From Adiantum capillus-veneris (lineage: Eukaryota; Streptophyta; Polypodiopsida; Polypodiales; Pteridaceae), in assembly GCA_014529385.2 (NCBI GenBank), contig CM043970.1:63778996-63842995 (forward strand): a stretch of DNA of 64,000 bases. The letters run 5' to 3'. This document shows, piece by piece, positions 12,790 through 24,800 of the stretch. How positions within the stretch are numbered: position 1 is the first letter of the stretch; every line of letters begins with the position of its first letter. The notes below the pieces were generated by a model. It did no database searches and was not told the DNA's origin. It worked only from the letters and a program-made list of their open reading frames with translations. A program made the position numbers and the translations under genes.

Positions 12790-15700
12790 CTGAACCAACC
12801 AACTTTGGCAATGAATTGATGATAATACAATGGGGGCAATGGGTTGCATATATACTGACCTAAGTAAATTGCCCTACCTAGACTTTGACAAATAAGTGAA
12901 ATAAATACCTAAAAGCCAAAATAAATATTGGGATCACATTGGGCAGTTCTCTTGAGATGCCATAACTTTAACACCCTCTTTGCAGCTCATAGTGGACATA
13001 ATTAGTGAGACCAAGTCGATGAAGAAGCTATCCCCTAGTAGTTGATCAGTCTATTGGATAAACCTCGGTTATGCTACCCTTAACTTTTTACCTTAGAAAA
13101 ATGCCATCCTGATCATCGGTTGCCTTTTAGAAAATTGAACTGTAGACCACACTACGTCCACGAATCCCCATTCGTGAACCTGAACACATCACGTCCAACT
13201 ACTCCAAGATAATGAACTATGAAACACGTCTTGTCCATAATCTGGCCAACGACAATGGATTGGTGCACTTATCTATAGTGTTTTAGATACGTTTGATTGG
13301 TTCCGTGCTAGATGCACGTGTCTCGAACTCCGACCCACGGGTTCAAACACTGGCAACTTGAACTCCAACACAAGAGTCCAAATTGTTTATAGAGAGCACT
13401 GCTTACCCCTCTCTGCCACTCACAAGCCTCTCCTTGGCTGAAGCTAGTGGCGGCAACTGCCTTATGACTAGAAATTTGGCATCGTGGCCACTGTGGTCGC
13501 CACCACATGTGCCATGCGAATCTCCTCTATCAAATCTTTATCACCGTTATCTATGTCCAACTTGCCTTTGCCTCTGTCTCTTTGTGAGTTCCTGCTTTTG
13601 TCTTTGGCTTCAAACTCCCGAGCCAAAGAAAGCTTTGTGCTACATTTATAACAACGGTTGTCGGACCTCGTGGGTATCGAGCCAGCTAACTGAGTACTTG
13701 TACTGCCTTCCTTGTCAAGCTTGCCTTGGCCTTTGTCCTCTAGTGAACTCGTGCATTTGCTTTCGATTCGAGCCAAGCAAATCGACGACTTCCTTGAGAA
13801 CTGCGGTTGAGCATAGGTCGCTAAGGGGGGTTGGTTGATCCACTTTCCATAGCCGTGTGTTGGTGTTGGTCATGGTTCTCGCTGGCCCTTGAGCAAGGGA
13901 GGGGGGCCATGTTGCAGTTGCAAGACCTGCCTTCTCATACTCCAAAAGGTTGCACAAATTTCCCAAGCCTCACCAAAAAAAATAAAATTTCTGTTGCCCT
14001 TGCAAGCCACCACCTCACTTCCCCAAGCTGCACAGTGGAATCTCCTCCAATGCCCCTCTTTAAACTGCTGCAACAACTCGATGCTGGAAGCCGGAAGGTG
14101 AAGGGAGGGGGTGGCGTTTTAAAACGCTGTCAGCAAGGGAATATGGAGCAACGTCTTTGGATGATGTCTGCCGGGACGAGGGAGGGCGTAGTCGGGATGC
14201 CGCCAAGCTTCTGTGCGAGGGCATTTCAAAATGCAATTGAAGCGTAATCGTCCCCCACTGTTTGCGCGTGCTTTTCAAAACGCATCTGAAAACGCTGGCC
14301 GATGGAGGTGCCGCCTCATGCAAAGGTTATTTGAGCCTCAGCCAGCAGCGTTTTAAAACACAAGTAAAAAAACGCCAGACCTTGAGGCTGCTGGTCCCAA
14401 AGAAGAAAACGCCGCCACCCCATAGCTCCTCTTCGGCAACTTCTTTTCTTTTCTTTGTGGCGATCTCCTCCCTCGTTCAAGGAGCATGAAGCTCTGATAC
14501 TATGTTATAAAATGGGACGCCCCCTTTTTTGGGCTTCCGGTCCCCACTGTCTTCCCGTTCCCCTCGTCCTAGCACAGTCCCCTTGTTTCGAGCCACTAAG
14601 CCTGGTCCCCCATTCCCCGACCCAGCTATTCGGGATACACCACATGTACCATGATCTAAACAAAAAACGAGAGTTAAGTTAATTGTTTATTTAGTTCAAA
14701 CTCGTCTTATTGTTACAGGTATATATTGTGTACAACTGTTCCAACTCTTCTCATATTTTAGACCTCATGGATGTGTTTATTGAAGTTAAGTGCACTCAAC
14801 TGATATGTAACTACTATTATCTACTCTGAGAACGCACTGTTAATGGAACACTTGTCTTTGAATGAAAATAAACTGAAATGGTATTTTCATGATGTCATCA
14901 ATGATTCTCTTATTCTGTCTTACATTTTAACTTGTTTTGGGGACTTGTAAGCAGTAGCGAATGCGCTTCTGATGTCTCTAGTGGTGGTCTCCCCATTATT
15001 ACTGAAGCTGACTTGCAAAGGTTACTGATGCTGTTGGATGAAGAGGGGCATTCATGTGGAACTCCGTGGATACCTGTGGTTGATAAATACAGTGATACCC
15101 TATCATACCATGCAAAACTTCGTGAGCCAAAGGTTTGTAGTTACATGTTTCATTCTTGTGATGGCATGGAAATTTATGATATGGAATGCTCCATTTGTGC
15201 TTATGTATGCATACTGGTGTTTTGTGCACGAGTGTCTGTATGAGCGAAGATAATGATATTAATGCGACTCTGCAAACTTGTTACAACAGTCTTGATCAAT
15301 GAAGAGAGTACGTACGTATTCTTTTTTAACAATTTCATTCATTCTTGTGATGAATGGAAGCCTTTGATATGGGATACTTTGTTTGTGGATTATGTATGCT
15401 TGGTTATATTATGTGGATGTAATCCAAATTGTCTCTGCTTTTGGAACCTCGGCCTTTAATAGGCATTTAGGTACTCTATGATATGTATGAGAATGTTACA
15501 TTTTTGTGGATGTCAGCATCTCTGTTGTGCTTGCGATGCTTGGGACCTTTTGTCAAAGGATTGTGGTCCAGGGCAGTTTGATGATTGAAATTTGATCTAG
15601 AGCCAGCAGGTGTAGACACAAAGTTAGGGTTGCAGACACTAAGTTACAGGGGAGAGGTAGAGAAGAGTTTAAAGGCAGTGGCTGTCAGATAGATAGAGAC

Positions 15701-17813
15701 TGTTGACATGTAGGCTGGTTGCAAATAGTGGGGAGAGCAGCCTCTTGAGAGGCCTGTTGATGAGAGTGAACCCACCATCGAAGCTGAGGCTTCTAAGGTG
15801 AGCCCAGGTACACAGGATCCTTAAGCTCCTTTCTTAAATGTTTCTCGTCACGTCTTCTTGAGGCGGTGGGGGCACACCACTGTGTTTCTTACTGTGACAA
15901 GGGCAGGATTATATGACAAGGGCAGGATTCATTCTATATGACTCCTTTAGGCCACTTGTACATATATACGGATCCTTGAGGACAGGCTGACTCCCAGCAT
16001 CCTCAGAGACCCACATTACTCATTAATACAGCTTGGAGAGAGGACTCACATTGATTGGGATGCCTGGGACACTGCCCCTGCTGCCTCTATGCGGTTGTTT
16101 CATGAGACACGTATGCTGGATGCTGATTTTGTGGCAGAACATTATGACATTGGTCGCAGGGTGACAGACAGACTGCTTGAGATTGATTCCGCCGTTCCTT
16201 CACAGTGGGATTCAGTCATGAGAGGCACGGTTCAGATGCCTCCCCATTGTGGCTGGGAAGGCCTCTTTGCTCAGAGTACTCTCTTATTAGCTTGTTTAGA
16301 CACCATGCTATTCACAGTTGATACTGACCAGTCTCAGGGGATTCATGCTAGATTGACATATGATGCCACCTCTCCGCACCTTGCCCTTCCCGGAGCTCGA
16401 TGGGAGGCCATCAGAGTAGTTGGCTCCCGCGGGAAGCGTCGTTGTGTTGACCCTCGTTTCGCTTCCGCTGATGCTGCACTCTGGAGGCTTTGGGTGTGGG
16501 AGGGTCGTGCCCTATCTCAGCTTTATTGGGACCCAGGCGAGTGGCATTGGCCTCACTCTGACCCCACCGGTGCACTTGTATCCTTCTTTGAGTACACTGT
16601 CAGGATTGGACGGTTAGCATTGATGAGACAGCAGCCAGAGCAGCCCACTCGTATGCGTTTCTGGTTACATTCAGGCCTTTCCCATGCCTATCTGCAATAG
16701 TTTTGGTCCGCCATCTGGGATTTACATGCGGCTCGTCGTATTTCTTTTTTCATGTGGATGATTGCACATGCGGGACTTCCAGTTGGGACTTGGCTAGCTA
16801 CTATGGGTCATGATCCGTTATGTACTCGCTGTCCTTTGCGACTACCTGAGTCACGTGCACACTGTCTTTGGTCATGCTCAGCTTCCCATGTAGTGTGGCT
16901 TGCAGTTTGCTTTCTACTTAGCAGAGCAGGTGTTCAGCATGGATTTCTTACTTGGGGATCTGTCTCATGGTTGATGCCGATGCCCGGCCCCCATCTTTTC
17001 TACGAGGGCTCAGACACAGATCCAACCTTTATGCTCACATCGGCTGGTTATCGGCGAGGGACTTTGGCTATGCTACCACAGATTGCTTGGCAGGGAGATT
17101 CTCAGACACGTGATGAAGTTTTTTCAGTCATCACTAGTATTACACTATGCCATATGGAATGTTTGGAGAGCTCGTTGTCTCCACATTCTAAGTGCGGCTC
17201 CACAGCTCCTTCGGGATACCCTCACTGCCATTTGGCTGGACATCATTCATACCGTGATTTGGCAGTGGGATTCTTCCTCAGGTACATCTCGAGCAGCCAA
17301 GGGTCGCCGATTTGCCTTCCTTCGGCGTTGGGCACGATCCCCACTCTTCTTCACACTTACAGGTGGCTAGATTACGTGGCATTATGCCCCTCCTCGGTGG
17401 TTTCTCCTCCACTCATCACACCGACCACCATGAGATTGTTCTAGTCGAGTTGTCACTATAGTGGCTCTCCTCCTTACATTCAGCTTGTACACCCCACGTG
17501 ATAGGCTATTTTGGCATCTGCTGGGGATTATATTGTACTCAGTAATATACAGCCCTGACTTTTTCCAAAAAAGAGAGAGAGAGAGAGAGAAAAGAAAGCT
17601 TTTTAATGTCTATGAGAGGCTGACAAATCAAGTATACATGTGTATGTCTTCTGTCTATGAGACAAATCAAGTATACATGTGTATGTCTTCTGTCTATTGA
17701 AAAGACAAAATGGTTCAGACTGGTACAAAATAAAAGAGAGAAGAACGTATGGTGGGTGATGAAATCTGTGGGGATGGGTGGAGCACGAGTACTAGGGATA
17801 TGTGCATGTCTAT

Positions 17814-17855
<42 letters not shown>

Positions 17856-18806
17856 TACATTTCTTGTGAGAGGACAAACCTGTCTTTTTGTCGCATGTTC
17901 ATTTTGAGTTACACCATGCTTTGATTTGCAGGATGGAAGCCCTACCGAATACCTTAGCACATCCCTTTTCCGTGACTGCTCTTGTAAACTTCTGAAAGAC
18001 TTCTATATGGACAGTGAATACAGGTTGGGGTGGGACAAAACATTTGAAAGCTATGAACTTTTGCATTCGGATGAGAAAACAGGATATGAAGTTGGACGTT
18101 TTATCAGAAGATACCCTTTTATTCGAGCGAGGGAGTATGTTTTGGCTTGGAGACTATGGGAAGGGGAAGATGGTACATACTATTACTTTGCTAAGGTACT
18201 TACCTCTCTCTCTCTCTCTCTCTCTCTATCACACACACACACACACACACACACACAACTCTCTCACCCACAACAAAGGAAGTCCTCATTGTTTGGCTTT
18301 TGTGCTAACATGCTCGTAGTCTGCTAACCCAACATGTATTAAATGTGCATCTCATTTCATCTCATCTCATTTTACCACCTCCACCTAGAGACCCACCCAT
18401 GCAATGACTTATTGTAATAAGAATAAGTGGCACATCAATTCTAAGATCTTCCAACTTTTCTTCCAGCAATGCGAACACCCACAAGCTCCTCAGTCTCCCT
18501 TGCACACTCGTGTGGAGCATTATATGTCTGGTTGGCGGATCCAAAGAGGTACTATATAAGACTGGCTTAATTCAGTTGGTCTTTTTGTCTATTCATTTGC
18601 AATTATGCCAATCTCACTTGTGGGATCTTACTATGTAGATGGTGACCATTGTGAAATCAAAATGTGGCATCAGGAGGACACGACATCGATGGCAAAAATG
18701 GCATTTTCATACAGGATTTGGAATTACATGTGTGATACGGAGAAAAGCCTAAGAAAGTACAGACCTAATACTCCACAAAATACATCACTACAGCTTCCTA
18801 GGGTCT

Positions 18807-18868
<62 letters not shown>

Positions 18869-21800
18869 GTGTTAATAAAAAGAGGAAAATGGTATAACCT
18901 TTCTATCACCCCAAGTGTGGTAGATTGGTTATGCCATTTCCCTCTTGAATAATAGGTCTTGAGTTCAACTCCTCGTCGGCTAGATATTCTCTTGTTGATA
19001 AACGGTATGCTCAAAAAGAAGGTATCAACGTTTGATGAGACTTTTGCGCGCGTATATATATATATATATATATACACCACTCTATTGATATGAATACATG
19101 AGCCTCAATATTTGAAGTTCTCCAAACCAAGAGTACGCAAGCGCCAAAATGGTGGTATGAAAGAGCTTGAGGCTGATGATCATCAATGTCTCATGTTCTT
19201 TGATAACTATGGCAGATTCTCAGGGAGAAGAATGAAAATAAGAGTACAAGTCTAAGGCAGGCTTCTGAAACACAGGTTTTTTTTGCTTGTCTTCGATGGT
19301 TCAGAAGATCCATCATCTCAGATTATAGTAAGGTGGCACAACAGAAAAGGGGGAAGTGGCAAGGTTGGACAATGGTGCTCCGAATCTCTACTTTTGGAAA
19401 TGGCAAAGGAGTTTCTTAAGGCAAGATTTGCACCAGGAGCATTCTCACTTGAAGCTATACGAACATGCTGTGTATCCTGCTCAACCCTGGACTTCTTTGA
19501 AGTAGCCACAGAGCTTTTGCTAACTTCACTCAAAGCTGGACCTCCGTTTCACCTTCTTTAGGGCTGAATTGATATCCACTCAAAATTGGCTTTTGGTTTG
19601 CTGTATGCTCACCACATTTTGCTTGGTGGTGGTCCTCTGTAGTGGTTTGGGTAGATATCTCTGCATGGTTGAGCTATATAATTATAATGACTTGTTGAGG
19701 GAGATAAGTGCTTTTTGAAACAATTATGGGTCGTAAAGCTCAAACGTTCTTCATATTACACCCAAGCTGGAGGATATCTCGATGATGCGAAAGCGTAGAG
19801 CAATGGGGGGGGGTGGAGAGAGAGAGAGAGACTACTGAACCTACAAACCTTGGAATGAACTGAGACTTAAACATGGGGGCAAGATGTACTTATATAGTCA
19901 CCTTAGCAAATTTCCCTACCCAGTCTTTGACAAATAAGTAAAAATAAATACCTAAAAGCCAAAATAAATGATGGGTTCACATTGGGTAGTTCACTTGGGA
20001 TGCCTTAACTCTAACACATTGGTCATAGGTATATCATGGGGCATCATTTCTACATCATCAAATCATCATGCATAGCTAGGGAGAGACTCCATACCGCTAG
20101 GGTTATCCTTAACACATGCCAAGGAAGGTTTTGGTATGCATCCCGTCTCATTGACCTATCCTACGGACAAGCCAAAGTCTACCTCAACGGGGCAAGAGTC
20201 TTCCAAGGGAAAGGAGAATCAAAAGAAGAAATCCACATGGCCCAAAGTGAGAGAAGAGCAGCGTATTGACTACTTCAAAGAGGGCAAATGTTATTGCTGT
20301 GGTGAACAGGGGCAAGTCTTCGCCAAGTGTCCAAAGAAAGAACCAAGGGAACCAACTAATAGTTCATTAGAGAGTTCCGGCGATTCAAAATAATGTGCGA
20401 GTGGACAGGGGGACAGAGCAGCAACCAACTAATAAGTGACATTTTAGCCGGCAATTACCAAATCGTGGGGTTTCCTTGCCGGACCCAGTTAGATATAAAG
20501 GGGTCACCACTTGGATAAGTTCAGTACCCAGCAGATGGGCAGCAGTACCCTCACTAGGACCAGCCACTCACCACCAGTGTTTTCAGTTTTCAGCCATAAC
20601 CTCGCCGTACCGTCACACATCTAGCCACTCAGCACCAATGTTTTCAGTTTTCAGCCATAACTTCGCTGTACCGTTATAGATCCAGTCATTCACACCAGAG
20701 TTTTCAGATTCAGCCCTCAGGTCAGCCAGCGTTTTTCAGTTTTCAGCCCACCCTTGACATCGGCCATAGCAAATCAGCCATAACCTCGCCGACGGTTGCA
20801 GATCCCATCGGTTTCACTAATGTTTTTGCATTTCAGCCCTTAGCCTCGCAAATCCAAGCAGCAAGATCAACATTTCAACATCTAGGACCATTGTATTAGC
20901 ATTTGTGCAATCTAAAGCAAATACCTCTCTATAGCTAGAGAGGGAGCCCCTTGGAGGGGGTATGGGACCCCATTCGGAGTTAGTCTTCTTCTCTCTCTAT
21001 CACTCACAAAAGCTTCACTCACATTATCATTCTCCCTTCTCTCTAGTCTATTGCACATCTCTCTCATGAAGTAGAAGGAACTCTCTCAGGCCGTAAAAGG
21101 AACGCATTGAGCACTCATCTTGAGCATTCACCATAAATCAATTTTGCTGCACATTATATAGGTATCAGAGCTCTTTGGCAGTGCTCGGTATCATCACTCA
21201 AGTAAAGAACCTAAAGAACCCCTCAGAATTATTTTCTCAAAGAATCTTCATGTCCCTGTCCCGGATTTTCTAGCCACTCCCATCCTTAGTCCATCGCGCA
21301 TTGGGCGCGCTCCAGTCTTTATCACTCTGCCTTAAAAGCCGTTAAGCCATTAGGTCTTCCCAATCTCGGAAATTAAAAAAGTCTTACAAAATTAGGTCTT
21401 CCCAATCTCGAAAAATTAAAAAGCTTTTCAAAACATCAAAAGGGACTAAGTGAAGGGTGAGTTCAGGAAATAAAAAGACCCATGTAAGTGGAAAGTCAAA
21501 ATACTTTTTTTGTTTATATAAAGAGAGATGGTCTGAGTGCACATTCCTACATTTGTGTTTTTCTTTGCTTAATTTTCCTTTAGCAATTTTTCTTCTCTTT
21601 AGAGTGTCCTTGCACTATGTAAGTAGTGATTATATTTATTTTAATGAACCCATAAATTTTTTTGCTTGTTTGAGAATGCACGTAACCCAAGACCACTTGG
21701 GCGTGTCGATCTCTCTAAATTTTGTTTTTGAAGAGTGATAGGCGACCCAAAAAAGAAGGGCTTGTCTAGCCTTCCCTCGTTTTTCTTTTCCACTCATTGA

Positions 21801-24800
21801 GCGTAGACCTTGCACATTGTGGCAGGCCAATCGACGTGAGGTGGGAAAAAGAAACCTTGGTGTGAGCGCAATGTTGCCAAGGGGTGCATGTGCAAGAAGG
21901 AGTTGAGCTTGGGTAAGAGAAAAGCCTTCTTAAACACAGATTGCAAGGAGTACCAAGGACCAAGTAGCCCCAAGTACCAAGAATCCTGAATACCCCAAGC
22001 TCCCCAAGAACCCAAGTACCCCAATACTCAGTGCATGGTCACCCAAAGCGGAATGGATACTTTGCGTGAAGGTGATGAGTCTGAAGTTGGAGAAGAAATC
22101 TACACCATTTGTTAGATATAGAAGGTCACCACTTGGATAAGTTCAGTACCCAACAGATGGGTAGCAGTACCCTCAGCAGGACCAGCCACTCAGCACCAGC
22201 GTTTTCAGTTTTCCGCCATAACCTCATCGGACTGTTGCACTTCCAGTTACTGAGCGCCAACATTTTCAATTTTCAGCTATAACCTCGCCCTACCGTTACG
22301 GATCCAGCCATTCACACCTGCATTTTCAGATTCAGCCCTTAGATCAGCCAGCATTTTTCAGTTTCGAGTCCACCCTCGACAACGGCCATAGCAGATCAGC
22401 CATAACCTCGCCGACGGTTGCAAACCCCATCGGTTTCACTAGAGTTTTTGCATTTCAGCCCTTAGGCTCACAGATCCAATAGCAAGATCTTATTAGAATG
22501 TCAGCATCTAGGACCATTGTATCAATATTTGTGCAATCTCTCAGAACCTTTATCATTCACAGAAACTTTATCATTCTCTCCTCTCGCACATCTCTCTCAT
22601 GCAATAAAAGGAACCTTGAGTACGCACTGAGCACTCATCTCGAGCATTCACCATAAATCACTTCCGTTGCACATTACGTGCGAAGTGGATGGGGGAGGAG
22701 AACTTCACAAATTCTCTTCAATTTTGAGCTATATCATTAGGCTTTTGGATTTTAGCAGTGCCTATTCCTTGAGTGCACGTCGAATCAGCAGGCTGAATAT
22801 GGTGCAGTGCGTGGTGCACAAGAGGGGAGTCGCTCCACTCCCTTGTCATAGGTTCCCTTCTAAGGAATGACTTTATGAAAATGTATACATTGACTTGGAA
22901 ATTTCCTAGATTGAGTTGATTACATGTGCTCTTTCATGTGTATTGTTAATGTAAATAAAGATGAAATGTCTTTTGTTTAATGAATTTAGTGCATCTAGAC
23001 ATCTGTTAAAGATCAACGAGATTGGATGTGATGGCTAAGTGAATGTGATTCTAGTGCATCAAGATTTCTATTTAGATGAGATGATTAGTGTCACAAACTT
23101 GGGCACCCCAAGTCTAGAATCTGTCGCGACATGAGAGAGATTCACTGAAAATACTTCACAACTTCAATTCACTGTTTAATTCGAGACGACACGGCCCGGC
23201 GTAGTTCCGTGCCCAGAGATATTGGCCTTAAAACTTGGCACCCCTTTCGGTATTTCGTTATTATATTAGATCTTGAGAAAAGTACAACTCCCATAGGGGT
23301 CCTCTGCTCTCAGACTCTACATCCAGATGCTCTGAGAAGTGAGGTCCCTAGGGTCCTTATATTCTTACAAGGGTTGCAAAAAGCAGAGCCCCAAAAGCTT
23401 AAACTCAAAAGCAATTGGTTCCTAAAGCAACTAATTCTAAAAGCTGTCAGGAAAAAGCATCAGCGCAAAACGCGGAAAGCTGTACAGCTGCTAGCGCGAA
23501 TTATACGGGACTGTCCGTACAGTATGCCATGCCAGCGTAAAATCTGGGGGTTCCGTACGCTCTGCCACGTCAGTATGTCGGCGAAGAATCTTGGGGTTCC
23601 GTACGCTTTGCCACGTCAGCATTTCCGTCATCTGTTGTGTGTGTGTGACCGGGTAGTATTGCTACGTCATCCTTTTGTGACATACCTCCCTCTTGAAAGA
23701 ATCGTAATTGCCCTCGATTACGCCTGCAAAAACAGACAGAAGCCATAAACCAGTTCAGTAGACACTGACTTTTAAGTACCGACGCTCTAGACGATCCAAA
23801 TCCAACACTTGTACAAAGAAGACAGTCACATCACATCACATTCAGATCACATCACATAGAATCTAGGACCGTGATTCTTGGCGATGTATTTAGCAATCGC
23901 ATCCAGATCCGCACCGGACCTCACTGATCTCAATAACTAATCCCATATCGCGATCACATCCATGGATTCTGAGACTGAAATGGTGTAGTCATTTGGTCAA
24001 TCATTCCACTCAAGCACTGTCGGGTGCGAGTAATCTTTTTTTGGGATTCCATATCGAAGTACTTCTCTCATTAAGTCATTCAGCAGAATATTGTCAGCAC
24101 ATCAGTATCCTTGAAACCCAAAGAGAAATTAGTGACTATATAATCCAGGTATCTGTGACAAAGGAGTGGAGTAACTCCCCTCTTGTGCAGTCCCGCTTGC
24201 ACCAGATTCAACCCGCCGCTGATCAGTGGGAACTCTTGGAATAGCCACAACTAGGCCAAAAGCGTCGAGGTAAAGTTCCTTGAGTATCTGCTAGGTCCTC
24301 CTCCTCCATTCGCTTAGCATTTAATGCCGGGGATGGTTCTTAACTAAGAACCATCGTTCACTTTACCTTTCTCTTTCCTGTCTTGGAAAGCCAGTATCTA
24401 TTCCTGAACGAGTATCTTCTCGCTCTTTTTCAATTCAGGTTCATCCGGGAGCTATCACCGCTCCAAATTAATCATCATCATCTCATTCATAATCGTGTTT
24501 TATGTTCACAAATAACATGTTCTTCCATACAACATTGGTTTCATCCAAAAATTCAAAATCTTCTTCCGAAAAGTCTTATTTCATAAATTCATACAACAAA
24601 ATAATGCTAATTCATCCATAATGTTCTTTCTAGAATCTGTTCTGGAACGAGTATCTCCTCGTCTCGCTCTCATGGATGCTTGAGAGTCAGTCGCTGCCTG
24701 CATCATCGCCTGTGTCATTGCCTACATCATCACTAGAAGGCTCTAGAAGAATCTAGAAGGATCTAGAAGATTCTAGAAGGTTCTAAAAGTATCAAGGAGA

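Larger units (their letters stand above)
15760..17560 (+). mobile_element. LINE-like retroelement, ORF2 C-terminal part, in START intron 2
   Basis: A long frame runs from about 16089 to 17060 with one in-frame TAG at 16698, then shifts frame near 17080 and continues to about 17370. The second half carries a reverse-transcriptase zinc-binding (zf-RVT) signature: FWSAIWDLHAARRISFFMW, then C-x2-C and H-x3-W-x-C with the usual spacing, followed by HYAIWNVWRARCL. It lies in the sense direction of the host gene. A purine-rich tail with (GA)n is at about 17570-17590. The catalytic RT domain is absent, as in many 5'-truncated copies. Confidence 0.65.

Noticed and set aside
13383-14323. Several 70-150-codon frames in intron 1
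   Set aside because: They overlap in different frames and strands with no recognisable domain, as expected for a GC-richer non-coding stretch.
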